Source: Stromatinia cepivora
Taxonomy: Eukaryota > Ascomycota > Leotiomycetes > Helotiales > Sclerotiniaceae
Reading direction: 5' to 3'
Assembly (NCBI GenBank): GCA_014898415.1
Contig: RCTD01000023.1
Coordinates: 124,001 to 188,000, forward strand
DNA: 64,000 nt
This document shows positions 23,138 to 34,768 of the stretch, piece by piece. How positions within the stretch are numbered: position 1 is the first letter of the stretch; each line of letters starts with the position of its first letter. The position numbers and the translations under genes were made by a program. The notes under the pieces were generated by a model. That model saw nothing but the letters and a program-made list of their open reading frames with translations. It was not told the origin of the DNA and searched no databases.

Positions 23138-24511
23138 TTAAAACTATCAATCGTTAGTAACAATACCTCTCAACCCAATTTAGCTGGTCAAACTTACCAA
23201 TTTCAAAGGAGTCCTATTCAAACCCCTGGTAAAATTACACATCGCCCTCTGTTTAGTTGGTCTCTGTTGTAATCTCCTAAACGCCTCTTGAATATGTCTC
23301 GTCTCGACCGGAGTCCTCCCCTCACTAGGCGGATCGAACAATCCCTGTACCTTTCTCTTCTTGCCTCTTTGTTCACCGCCGGTTTTCTCCTTGCCCAAAT
23401 CTTCTTGTTCCTTGATTTTTAATGCTTCTTCGGTTAATGTCTGTACGATTTCGAAGGTAAGGAAACCGAGAATATCAACAATATCGTCGTTGGGTTTGGA
23501 ATCTGTGACGACGCCAAAGCCGGCCCATTCCTTGAATCGCTTTCCTTTACGGAATGTAAATGAGGCTTGACGGTATTCGGACCAGGTGACGTACTCTTCT
23601 TTCGTCATGGCTTTGGTGCGCTCGTCGGCTTTCTTGAGACGTTGTAAGGTTGCATAATTCATTTCTTCCTCATCTTCGTCCTCTTCATCTTCGCGCTCTG
23701 GAACTTCTTGGCTGTATAAAGATGGGACTTCCCACGGAAGACCGACTTTGGCTTTCTTATTCTTCTTCGTGGTATCCGGAATGGGGGCATTTGCTCCTAC
23801 TGGCTCGTCGCCAGCTCCAATATCTGCGTCGCCGCCCTTCTCGTCAGAGTCTTTGACGTTTTTGCGGACGTCTTTCCAGGAGAGAAAGGTTCGAAGACGA
23901 GAGACCTTAGCTTGGTCGTGTCGGATAAGAAATATTAGGTCGTCCGTTGATATTGAACGACTTCCGCGGCGGGATGCTTGCTCAGTACATTGGCGGAGCT
24001 GAAACTGTTAGGGTCATGTGATAGACGGGGAATAGAGGTGATTTTGAGAGAGGGGAGGGGACCCTTGCGGATATGTACTGACCATTTCGATAACTTGTTG
24101 CCGTACTATCTCTTCAATCATACCAGTGGTCTCAGATGATGCTTCTGCTGTCTCTCCAGACACATACATCATCTGTGAAAAGAAACGAAGAAACTTGACG
24201 TTAGCCATATTCGATGCGATGTTATTGATACTGTGCTTTCGCTACAGCTTTTTGCAAGATGCGAAATTATTTAAACACTGAATGGGCCCGCAGGATAGAT
24301 ATCGCAAAAACATATTCACTATGACTGGTGATGGAATAACAAACACTTCACCACCAGCAATGTCTCGATATAGCCTCATAATTTCCCACAATTGTAGTCC
24401 ATAGTCAATTCATAAAGTATATCAAATAAAGGAATTGAATTCGACCATTCAAACAAAGGAGTAACTGACCTGCTGGATCTCTGTCTTGTACTTTGCTGTT
24501 TTGTCCGTCAT
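23138..24511 (-). CDS. SPT3: SAGA complex subunit Spt3
   Basis: Four exons, 24511-24470, 24172-24083, 23998-23198 and 23143-23138, give 312 residues. Spt3 is the TBP-contacting, histone-fold subunit of the SAGA co-activator in the nucleus. The N-terminal histone fold is clear: [14 protein letters not shown] spans exons 1-2, [20 protein letters not shown] spans exons 2-3, and [20 protein letters not shown] follows with LSWKDVRKN. The second histone fold lies near [14 protein letters not shown] and [19 protein letters not shown]. The middle is acidic and lysine-rich. The last exon is only TTTTAA, one phenylalanine codon plus stop, behind a 54-bp intron with branch ACTAAC; retention would give a slightly longer end (VSLTS instead of F). 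Confidence 0.95.
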
Positions 24512-25343
24512 TTTGGCAACCTTTCACTATCCAATCAACCAAATTGAAATCCTTCTTTTTCTGATACTTTTATTCATAGAAAGGGCAAATCACCAAAAGT
24601 ACAATTGAATCTTGAACAAGTGAAGAATTGATCCAAAATGTTATGTGTCAATTGCACATAAATCAGCTAGTGAATGATGAAAGTCCAAAAAGAGCTCGAA
24701 AGTTGATTGAATTGTTGGAGTAACTGATCATGACTAAGAGAGTCAGAGGCGGTCAAATATACTTTACTCCTTTGAGTAGGCAGAAAGTTATTCATGTTGT
24801 TCCACACCAGGCTGATCGGATCACATCCACTCCGGGGTAGTGGGGTCTTGCTGCAGGGCCAAAAAAATTTAATTTGATTATCAAGGGACTTTCCTTTCCT
24901 TTCTTTCCTTTCCTTTCCTTTCCTTTCCTTTCTTTCCTTTCCTTTCCTTTCCTACGCACATGGTATTACCATTTCGAACACCGAGGACAGGAACAATTTA
25001 TAAGACATTCAACACAAGACTACTATACACATTGCTGCACACATTTCAATTGCAGACAAATATAGCAAGAACATCAATATCAGATCAAATGGCATATGAT
25101 CTAATGGTACAGCTAGGAAGGACATGGGAATAAAAGCTCATGCATATGGGAAAAACAAAAAGTAACCTGGCTAATGCAATACATATCCATCCTCCTAGTA
25201 ACACCAATGCTAATCAGCTTAAATATCATCGAAAACCCTGTTGCCGCAACTCCTATCATTTCCCTCCATATAAAAACAGAAAACTAAGCTAATATGTCAC
25301 TTTCAGATCACCTCCTCCATAGAATCCGATATCATCTCGAAAT
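24512..25343. other. intergenic, includes TTTCC repeat
   Basis: Promoter region of SPT3 and 3' region of the next minus-strand gene. A pyrimidine microsatellite lies at 24891-24953. No gene. Confidence 0.5.
24891..24953. repeat. (TTTCC)n microsatellite
   Basis: About 63 bases of TTTCC units with a few TTTC variants; one strand is pure pyrimidine. Confidence 0.95.
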
Positions 25344-28300
25344 TCAAAACCCCTGCGGTCCCTTTCCATCTACACCCCCAGTGTTGAAGAATTCTGTTAC
25401 TACGCCAATCGCGTAACAGCCACCGCCGACGATCGCTCCACCTAGCAACACTCTCTTGGTCTTGCCAGGTTTCTTGCGCTCGGGTTCGGATTTATCTTCC
25501 CAAGAAGATTTTCCACTGAAGACGGGCTCTTCGCGTCGAACGTCAATATTTGATTTGAATGGTGGTTCCGCAGACACCGGTAAATCGTGGTTAACAAAGC
25601 CTGTAGGACTGGCAAATCTACCCGTTGCTACTTGCATACCATCTATCGGATTTGTTGTGTTATTCTTCAGATCGACTTGCGATGACAAGCGTCTTGCTGG
25701 TCGGACTTTACGAAAAACAAGGACGTCGCCGCCTCCAGAGACAATCTCATACCCTTCCGCCTGTAATGGCTGGAAGTGTGGAAAGAATTTGGCCGGATTG
25801 GACAATCGAAGAAGAACATCAGCAGGAGTCAAGGCCGATGCAGTATCAGTCACGATCGATGTTGTTTCAGCGATGTTGATTGACTGCATTGTCGAGTCAT
25901 AAGCCAGAACCTTGTAAGTAGTTGGCTCAAGGTCGGCCACGGAATTTTCTCTAGGGGAATTTCTAGCTTTAATATCATTTGCTGGTACTTGGCGATGCCT
26001 GGAGTCAATCTTGCCATAAGTGTCTTCATAGATATCTCGGATCTCACGAACTAGCTCTTTGTCCTTGCCAGATTGTTTTCTGGTCTTTCCATACGATGAA
26101 ACATATACAGATGAGTCTCCCTCGCCTTGGTTTGCGCATTCCTCTTTATATGAGGTTTCTAAACCTTGAGGTACTTTTGAATACGGATCAACTTCTACTT
26201 TTGCTTTGGTTAAATCCGCCTGAGGAGATGTTAATTTAGCTGCGGATCGATCCAAGGATGTTTGAAGCCTTGGTGTGTTTGGGTTTCGAGAAAAGGCTTC
26301 TTTCGAGCCAAGACCGTCAATATATTCCTTTTCATTCTTCGGGACAGTTTGCTCGACTTCCGCTGAATAAGATAGCTCCAGTCCTTTGGGCGCCTTGTCA
26401 TAACCCCAAGCATCTTTGGACAATTTTGGCGTCAATTCTCCTGTGCCGTTTTCTTGTTGTGTCCAAGATTTCTGGAACTCTTCTGGAAAATCCCGAACAA
26501 AATTTCCTGTTACTTTCCGTTTCTCGGCTTGTCCTGCATCGCTTTTTGTGTCCTTTTGATAAATGGAACCAGAATCTTTCCCCATTCTGGAAGCTGAAGG
26601 GCTGGAACTTTCACGCGTTCTGGTTTCAGCCTGTCTCTTTTGCTCAGCGGCAATCTCCTTGGCATACTCGACCACGTTTTGATGCGCTTCCTCAAATGCT
26701 TTCTCTAATTGCTTTCTCTTAGCGGACTTTTCTTCTGGAGTTTCTTTCTTGCGGTTTTTGATAATACCCGAAGCAGCGCGAATGTCACTCGCTCGAAGTA
26801 GGTCAAGATCCTCTCTGGTATCCGGGTCAGGGTATTTATGCAACGTTAATTGAGACTGCGAAGTTTTAACATTCGTGTCTTTCTCGGATGGCTTTATGTC
26901 ATGCACCTTGGAGTCAGAGCCAGAATCCTGGGAAATTCTGGCTTGCTTTTGATCATACTCCTTTAATGCTTCGCGTGTCGGATCGGGACTCTCGGGAAAC
27001 TTTCCGTCTGGCTCATTGTAGCGAAAGGACCCATATGAGGTATTTCTATCATAATCCTTCAAACTTTCTCGGACTGAATCTGCCTTTTCTGGAAGTTTGC
27101 CATCGGGCTCATTATATCGAAAGGATCCATAAGAAGTGGTTGTATCATATTCGTTCAACGACTCTTGAACTGTATCTGGCTTTTCAGGCAATTTTCCATC
27201 GGGCTCATTGTGATGGAAGAATCCGTAAGTTGTGGTTTCATCGTAATCCTTCAATGACTCCTGCACGGGGTCTGGTTTCTCTGGTAGCTTTCCATCAGGC
27301 TCTCTATATCGAAACGCGTTATAAGATGCACAATCGTCGTAATCTCTAAGTCCTTCTTGTACTGGATCGGGCGTTTGTGGTGGCTGTCCGTCGGGTTCGT
27401 TGTGAAAGAATGGTTTGTATCCTTCGCCATCATAATCCTTCAGAGATTCTCGTACAGAGTCAGGCTGCTCGGGCAATTTGCCATCGGGCTCTCGGAAAAG
27501 AAATGGTTTGTATCCTTCGGAGACAGAGTCATAGTCATTCAACCCTTGCTTTATCGGATCGGGCTTTTCAGGAAGCTTTCCATCAGGCTCATTGTACATG
27601 AATGGCTTGTTGTAGTTGTCAATATCAGCCTGAGTACCACTGACATCTGGTGGTACTAAGTTCTGGAATCGGTGACGATATCCTTTGAATGTCTTTACTG
27701 GGATATTTACAGCCTTTTCTTCTTTGAACACCTTTCGATTCGTGGTTGGGTCTATCTCGTAGTCTTCATTCGCCTCCCTGTCCGACTCGTTTTTCGACCT
27801 CAGATTTTTCCAATATGCATCGTCAGCCTGTGATAGGCGGATCGATTCACCACCATCTCTATTCTCTACATCGGCTTTGAAGGTATATTTGGAGCGAGCA
27901 GGAGAGAAGTAAATTGTTTTACTGCGCATGAAGTTATGCATGGCGTGTTTGTAATCCGGAACTCTTTCATCATGCTCAGTGTCCCTAGCAATTGGCTCCG
28001 CATCGTCACGACTCTTAACAATTCGATCCATATTAACCCATCGTCCCCCAGGTCTTGCATCGTGTGCTTTCCATGCGCTGCACCCAAAACTCTTCCCAAA
28101 GTGCTTCATAAAGCTCGAAGGTTTATGGTCCCAGGCAAATTTGCGATCCAAAGCCTCAAGATATTTATATTTCAGGATTCGGTGATGGCGTTTGAGTTCT
28201 TTTTCAAACCCAGGATCAAGATATGAAGACCAATAACTACCCAATCGAAATTCCCGAGTTTGTTGATTGTGCCTGATATGGTTCGAGGTTGATCCGGCAG

Positions 28301-28394
28301 AACGAAGTATCCTGGCAGAGATAGAAATCGATCCATGTAAGATCAGAGGAGAGGCTGAGGTTTGCGAGACCGAGGTGAGCTGCGAAGAAAGCAT
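25344..28394 (-). CDS. long repeat protein, probably mitochondrial, unknown function
   Basis: A single exon of 1016 residues. The N-terminus is rich in S, R and hydroxyl residues without acids (MLSSQLTSVSQTSASPLILH...) and looks like a mitochondrial presequence. Residues 261-484 hold seven tandem repeats of 31-33 residues around the core EPDGKLPEKPD, each followed by (V/I)(R/Q)(E/Q)(S/G)LKDYD and a Y-x-x-F start. The middle is charged and probably disordered. Near the C-terminus a conserved-looking folded part includes LLRLSNPAKFFPHFQPLQ and GGGDVLVFRKVR, then a single membrane segment, VLLGGAIVGGGCYAIGVV. Similar fungal proteins are annotated only as serine-threonine rich or hypothetical. 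An inner mitochondrial location is inference. Confidence 0.85.
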   Translation of the reverse strand: MLSSQLTSVSQTSASPLILHGSISISARILRSAGSTSNHIRHNQQTREFRLGSYWSSYLDPGFEKELKRHHRILKYKYLEALDRKFAWDHKPSSFMKHFGKSFGCSAWKAHDARPGGRWVNMDRIVKSRDDAEPIARDTEHDERVPDYKHAMHNFMRSKTIYFSPARSKYTFKADVENRDGGESIRLSQADDAYWKNLRSKNESDREANEDYEIDPTTNRKVFKEEKAVNIPVKTFKGYRHRFQNLVPPDVSGTQADIDNYNKPFMYNEPDGKLPEKPDPIKQGLNDYDSVSEGYKPFLFREPDGKLPEQPDSVRESLKDYDGEGYKPFFHNEPDGQPPQTPDPVQEGLRDYDDCASYNAFRYREPDGKLPEKPDPVQESLKDYDETTTYGFFHHNEPDGKLPEKPDTVQESLNEYDTTTSYGSFRYNEPDGKLPEKADSVRESLKDYDRNTSYGSFRYNEPDGKFPESPDPTREALKEYDQKQARISQDSGSDSKVHDIKPSEKDTNVKTSQSQLTLHKYPDPDTREDLDLLRASDIRAASGIIKNRKKETPEEKSAKRKQLEKAFEEAHQNVVEYAKEIAAEQKRQAETRTRESSSPSASRMGKDSGSIYQKDTKSDAGQAEKRKVTGNFVRDFPEEFQKSWTQQENGTGELTPKLSKDAWGYDKAPKGLELSYSAEVEQTVPKNEKEYIDGLGSKEAFSRNPNTPRLQTSLDRSAAKLTSPQADLTKAKVEVDPYSKVPQGLETSYKEECANQGEGDSSVYVSSYGKTRKQSGKDKELVREIRDIYEDTYGKIDSRHRQVPANDIKARNSPRENSVADLEPTTYKVLAYDSTMQSINIAETTSIVTDTASALTPADVLLRLSNPAKFFPHFQPLQAEGYEIVSGGGDVLVFRKVRPARRLSSQVDLKNNTTNPIDGMQVATGRFASPTGFVNHDLPVSAEPPFKSNIDVRREEPVFSGKSSWEDKSEPERKKPGKTKRVLLGGAIVGGGCYAIGVVTEFFNTGGVDGKGPQGF

Positions 28395-29727
28395 TTCGAA
28401 GACTTATCTCGATCGTATCATGCTCGGTGACCTAAATCGTGTTCAGACAAGAGCCAAAGATGAAGCATAATTATACATACAAATGGTGTTTCATTCAAAC
28501 CTAGCCTTCAGAATTTGGCTAGTCGAAAGGAATCAAGATATGGCGAGTAAAAACAGAGCAAATTTATGAGATATGATGCTATTTAGGTTAGAATGGCGAA
28601 CTTGTCCAAAGAGAAAACAAAGGCTGTGAAACCTATTCACGCTAGGGATAAATACTTTACGAGAAACTGTGACAATTCAACAATCAATGTTAAAATATCC
28701 TTTATTGAAATCACTTTGATCTTTCGAAGTCTATGAAGACGTCCAAATGGTGTTTGTTGTGGATTCGATCGGTCGCTTTATCTCTGAGCTTGATGGAAGC
28801 TTTGCTTTGCTTTGATTTTTTCTGCTTGTGACTGATTGACTGATTGATTGATTGATTGATTGTGACTGATAGATTGACAGATTGATAGATTGATTGATAA
28901 GTAGAAGAATCAAGTGAATAACGTAAATGCGTTGATATGTATCGTATCATACGCGATAAGATAATCAACAGAGAAACCCAATAAACAGAATCTCGAATCT
29001 CGAATCTCAAATCTCAAGTATATCACCACGAGGGTTGATATACTGACTGGTATGTTGATTCGTGTAGTGTAGTGTAGTGTAGTGTAAATCAATCAGTCGA
29101 TAGGTAGATAGATAGATAGATACGAAGTAAGTAAATAGCTCAAGGCTGTGTAGGTACAAAGGTCCACACACACACACACACACCATTTTGTTTGCGGGGT
29201 AATGGCATTGGCATTGGCATGGGATCTACATGGATTACCCCGAGGTTTCCCGATAACCCGACGCGTGCTGTTGGTGCGTGGAGAAGGGCCTATTTGCTTA
29301 GTGTTTAGTCAGCCATGTTACCTATGCACGGTCCATGCGCTATTTGAGAATTTTGATTGGTTATTTTTTATTTCTTTTTTTTTTGGGCGGTTAATATGGG
29401 AAAATGGATGGGTAAAATTATTAGGTACCTACTACCTACCTACCTAGTACGTATTTCGATATTCCCCGTTGTTTATTCGTAGAAGAATTAGATTGGATTG
29501 GATTGAAGATGTAAAATGTTTTATTATAAAATATATTTGTGAAATATTAAAACTCTATCTATTTGAGGATGTAAAAGTAAGTCCTCTATTAATCAATTTT
29601 TCCCTGAAACCCAATGCTCAAACCAATGTACTCCATGCTCCCCTCATCCCACGAAACCAAGTAACCCCTTCCATAACTTTCGCCCATCTCTTTCCCTCAT
29701 GAAACGCCTCTCCTCAAACTTTACAAC
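28395..29727. other. intergenic with several microsatellites
   Basis: No gene. It holds a degenerate TTGA repeat (28838-28903), a GTGTA repeat (about 29062-29085), a GATA repeat (about 29105-29122) and a CA repeat (29165-29183). Open frames here are low-complexity products of those repeats. Confidence 0.6.
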
Positions 29728-32700
29728 TTAACGACCATAATTGAAAGCACAGCGACACAATGGACACGAGCTCTGGTTGCTGCTCGCAAACCATTTGAAC
29801 AGACAATTTCCATGAAACGTATTCTTACACGTTCCACATTTCTTATCCGGGGTTTTCTTGTCGGTAGATATGATACTGTAACAAATAGCACATTCGGTAT
29901 GTCCCTTAAGACTACCCTCAACATTACGACGGAAGGTGGTCAGTCCATCGATCAGGCTGCCATTTGAGAATGTGATGGCACCCTGTACGATGAGTAGCCA
30001 ACTTCGCCATTTCTTTTCTGGTACAGCGACTCGGTTCAGGCCCTCGACTTTGACGTTGTAGAATGGATAGTTGGGCGGGAAACGGATGGCAATTTGAATG
30101 CTAGTATCATCAATTTCATAACTAGCGAAGACTGAGCGTACGCCCTTGGAGGTTTTAATTTCGAGCTCTTTCTCGCCTCCTTCCTTGGCCTCCTTTGAAC
30201 CTGCCCATTCATCAATCTCATCGAGCTTATCTGAAATCAGAAGTGGAGTGAAATATTTCTCTGTCCATGTCTCGACTGCTTGACGCGTCTGCTTGGATTG
30301 GCAGTCAGAAAACCAGTTTTTGGCAAGATCACCAGTGTGTTTAAGACATAGATGATATAGGTGGATAAGAAGCCACTGCATGTTTCGCTCGTTTTCTTCA
30401 GCATCTGCCAGTGATGTATCATATTTTCGGATGTATGATTCATCAAAATGTGCTTTCTCGAGGTTGAGAGGCACACCTTCTGAATGGCCTAACACATCGA
30501 AGAGAAACGTCAAAAATGACCCGATGCAATTTTCTGACTGTAGGTGATTGCAATAGTCTTTACGAACTTTCCACGATGCAGTACTGAATGAGTCATAAAC
30601 TAAATGCCACGAAAGCAAATAGCACCGAATTGAAGCGGGAAATTCTGCAAGCTCTTCGTCATCAAAGTTGCGGATGGATGGTGCGTCTAGAAGAAGAGAC
30701 AATAATTCTTCTGGCAATTGAGCATCTGTACACTGGTTAGCATGGAATATTCCAAACGACAACTGCGAATTATAATATAGGCACATACCTTTCTTCTCAA
30801 GAAGGCAATTGACTGAAATTTCCTCTTGCTCTGCAGGAATGGCTCGATGAAGGACATCGAATGCTGCAGATTGGACCATTCTATTTTCTGAAGCTACCAA
30901 CGGATAGAACTCGGAGATGTCATTAACATGACTCAAAGGTATTTTGACTACCAACCGCGATAAAATATTATCAACAAACTCAATTGGTTGTGTTGGTTTA
31001 AATCTAGGTAGCTTCATGAGCTTGATGAAGCAACGAGATGCAGTTTCTCCATATTTAGTTAGCGCGTCCTCAAGGTCATCATTGGCATCTTGCAAGCTCC
31101 GTAAATTTGAGAATAATTTCAAAGACATTCCCATCATGGAGAGCTTTTGGTCGTGGTGCTCTTCGCTTTCCATTGATTCCCAAATCTTAATGCAGAACTC
31201 TAGTGTCCTATCCCAATAAGACCCATAAACTGATTTGATCGCTGGAAGCAATCTTTGCAGAGCAAGACAAGACTCAGAAGAGAGCTGATAATTTGTGCTT
31301 GCAATTTCTGGGGTCCATGAAAGAATTTGCTTCACCGCAAACACTAATCTGTTCTGAGCCACAGGAAGGTCATCATCATCGTATATGGATAATGTTGCAT
31401 TCAGGAGAACAAGTAAGCCGAGAGATTTTTCAGATTGAGCAGTGGCACCAGCAACATCACTAATCAGCCGATTGCAAAGATTACTGACAAGCTGACTGGT
31501 ACTGAGAGTTTCGTGAAGCCCCGTCAAGATGGCGACAGCCCCAAGGATGTTGGATGTAGAGGACTTAAGAACTTCAAGGTTGGCAATCCATTCCTCGTTC
31601 CCCGCTTGCCATCCATGCTGTTCAACAAGCTTGGGTAATAGATGGCTCAATACACGAGCGGAGTAGAAAGAAGTAGATGTATTGCCGGAGGAAGCATTTA
31701 TAAGCTTCAGAACCAGGGTATGAACAACACCCGAAAATTCAAGTGGCGACCCTGACTCAAAGCCATCTTGCCAAGCTTTCGAATGGAGTAAGATGAATGA
31801 CCATGACTCTTGACAGATCCTGTCCACAAATTCGCGCGCACCAGCAATAACTTCTTCGGATGATAATACGAAAAGCTTGTTGGTTTCTAGCAAGTCCAAT
31901 TGATCGTTCGCTAGTTCTACAGTCAAGCCCATGAGATATAGAACCTCGACCAAAGCATCTTTTGATAAGCGATCAGGATGATCTCGAATCAAACGTGCCG
32001 AATACATCGCCATTCTCAGAGCTACAGAGTAGCCATCCAGGTCTCTTCCAGATCGGGGAATGTTACTACCTTTCTGTGTACGAACCAAGAACACAGCTCC
32101 CGCAAATGGTCTCATCACTCCCAAAGTAGGATTTGGCGCTTGGTCCAATAGAGGAGCTAAGGCTTGAGACCATTTGGTGGCATCTGGGAAGAGTTCGGGA
32201 TGGAGCGAATTATCACCTGAGGTAGCAATAACTGCTTCGGCCTGTTGAATAAGTGTATCGATACTAGAGATCAATGTCAGCCACTTTTGTTTGGGTAGTT
32301 ACAAATTGCAATAGAGAACTATACTCACGTCAATGATTGAGGATTTGCATTTTCCAAGCTTTCTTTGAGAATATGAACGACAGAAGAAGCGGTCACACCA
32401 GTTCCGTTATCGACCAACGATCGTAAATTCATAGCCCGTTTACCAAGCTCAGAATCTGATAGCTCTGTCAGTGCTAAAAGCTTCGTGATCAGCTCCACGT
32501 GCTCATCTCCTTCTCGAACAACTTCAGGTCGCCTTATGGCCAGTAACTCAAGTGCTTGAAAGACAAGGCTCATACTAGGATTAGAAGCATCTAATGCGGA
32601 AATTATGCTATGCAGCAACAATCGTGCTGTTGATTTGGAGAATCCATTGAAAATTACTGCCGCCTCGAATAAGGGCCATCTTTCGTCGTTGCCTTTTACT

Positions 32701-34768
32701 GCGTCGCATGAATTTTCAAGAAGGAAATCTTGGAGAGCCTGGTCATCACTAACTAAATCCGTAACATCATTAGAAGATATTAGCGCCGTGATGGTTTTCT
32801 GTCGTTGCAAGTCCTCGGGGGTCGATAACAGAGCGTCGATAGCGGCCTGCCAGATGCTCTTGTAAGTACTTTGCTGTCCGGGGATTGAACGGAATTGGTC
32901 TAAAGCTGAAGCCAGGTATGAAGACGATGGAGACGACAGCAACTTGGGAAGATGGGTTGCCATAAATGTTTTTAAGGCCTCTAAGATCGAGGGAGAAGCT
33001 TCTAGTAACTGCGGAGAGGATCTCAGCGCGAATTCTAATACCGCACTAGCCGAGTATGGTTTCCCATTCCTATTAATAATGACTTGAAGAGCACTATCAA
33101 TTATATCGCGCGAAGGTTGAAGAAGCGGATTTTGATCGGCTGCCAAGTCCTTTAGCTTGAAGATTTCAGACAAAAGCGAGAACCACCGATGGCCTTCGGA
33201 GATGACCGCATCTTGTGACGATGAATAGTCTTTAGATTGCTCCGGCATTGATGTTTGAATCCTGGTAACAAATCCTTGAGCGAGCTTTTGCCATTCTTCC
33301 GCGAGGGACTGTTCGAAGTTTGAGCTCTTTCCTAGAGTAGAAATGAAAAATGATATAGTTGTAGACGGGGTATTACTCCTAATCAGCCACTCGGAAGTAT
33401 TCGAGGATGGATGAAGATAATGCTCAAATACAGGATACGTGGATTTCTGCGTAACCTCCGTTTGTTGGGAACTTGGCAGGTTTCCAATACAGATATTGGA
33501 TGTCTGTCCGTAAGCAAGCCATGCTTCATGAGAGTTGGCCTTATTCTCCTCTTTCTGGTTGATGCTCTTGCGGAATACCTCCAGAAACTCCAAGATAGAA
33601 TCGGATTCTTGTGGCAGAACAGCTATTGGTAGAATTGCTACAAGAGCTCGCAATGTCTGCCAATAGACAGGAGAAGAGCCTTGCGAGCCTTTCCGAATGA
33701 AAGATTTTAAGTCGTCTGCAGCGGAGTGTTTGCCTTTATATGCAGAAGTCCATACTTGGGGAAATTGTTTGGTTAATTGGTGTAAAGTCTGCAACAGTTG
33801 CAAAGCAGATGTTGGTTGAGGTGATCTCAGTGCCTTTGATATGAATGCACGACTGATAGTTACAAGGTTGTTCTCAACCAGTTGAGTTTGCTTCTCAAGG
33901 CAAAGCAACAGCAATTTATCGGTACTTTTTCTCGCAGAAGCATCCTCACATGAAGCCAAAGTCCATAATTTCTTATTGCTGAAAATAACCTTTTCGTACC
34001 TATCTTGATTCCTGAATATATCATCATTGCTGAGCTTGGCCAGCAGACTGGCAAGAAGAGATAAGCTTGCGCTGTTCACTCGAAAGTACTTTTCATTTGC
34101 GTCTTCTGTCGGGACAGATCTTTCGTCGCTTAAAGTATAAGGGGTTTCATTTAAGGCTTCTTCGGCATAGTCGAGGATCTCGTTCTGGCAACGCTTCCAA
34201 AACATATTCATTTTAGCATCCGTATCAAGGAAAGATGTAAGACCATCTGTCGCAGATCGCGCTACGGCTCGGTCTTTATCATATGTTCCTGCCAACCAGC
34301 TTCCCACAATTTTTGGTACATATCTTTCCATTCTTTTCCGAGCCGATTTTAAAAGTTCATATTGTACGCTATGAGATAGCTCGCGAACGCGGCGTGAATT
34401 ATCTATGGAAATTCGAGGGTAGACATTGACCTGTATAATGTGTTAGAAAATGTACTCGCCACGTTCTCCATGGCGCATCTTACCCAAGCTTCTAAAATTG
34501 CCTCTTCAATGCCTCCTTGCTCGTTTGGTTGATTTTGAACGAATGTTCGAAGATCCTCTAAACCTTTCGACTTTGTTGTTCCATCTTTCTTGGAAAGGTT
34601 CTTGAATGATACGACGACATTGGCATCATTAATGAGAGAGAGGTTTGATGGTTCCGCGAGGTATGATAATCTTGTAGATGTTGTAGTAAAACCAAATCCA
34701 AAGCCTGGGACAGTAGCAGTCGCAGCGCGAGTGCTAGAAGCCTGCGATGTGAATTGTCGTTTTCCCAT
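29728..34768 (-). CDS. LTN1: E3 ubiquitin ligase listerin (Ltn1/Rkr1), ribosome-associated quality control
   Basis: Exons 34768-34484, 34430-32329, 32263-30789 and 30725-29728 give 1619 residues, the usual size for fungal listerin. The protein binds stalled 60S subunits and ubiquitinates the nascent chain. The N-terminal segment is typical (FGFGFTTTSTRLSYLAEP; DANVVVSFKNLSKKDGTTK; EAW followed by VNVYPRISIDNSRRVRELSH across intron 1), then long HEAT-like helices, then an RWD-like region (IQIAIRFPPNYPFYNVKV), and a C-terminal RING: CAIC...CGTC...FHGNCLFKWF...CPLC, ending 8 residues later. Introns are 53, 65 and 63 bp. The third one (30726-30788) is a multiple of three with no stop, so retention would simply add 21 residues; I prefer the spliced form because it has GTATGT and a GCTAAC branch. 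Confidence 0.95.

Noticed and set aside
26980..27620. Regularly spaced DNA repeats resembling an array
   Set aside because: They are in-frame repeats of about 31-33 codons in a coding region, with divergent third positions; this is a protein repeat, not a CRISPR array.
28711..29010. Minus-strand frames rich in SINQ and SIYQS
   Set aside because: They are translations of the TTGA-type microsatellite.
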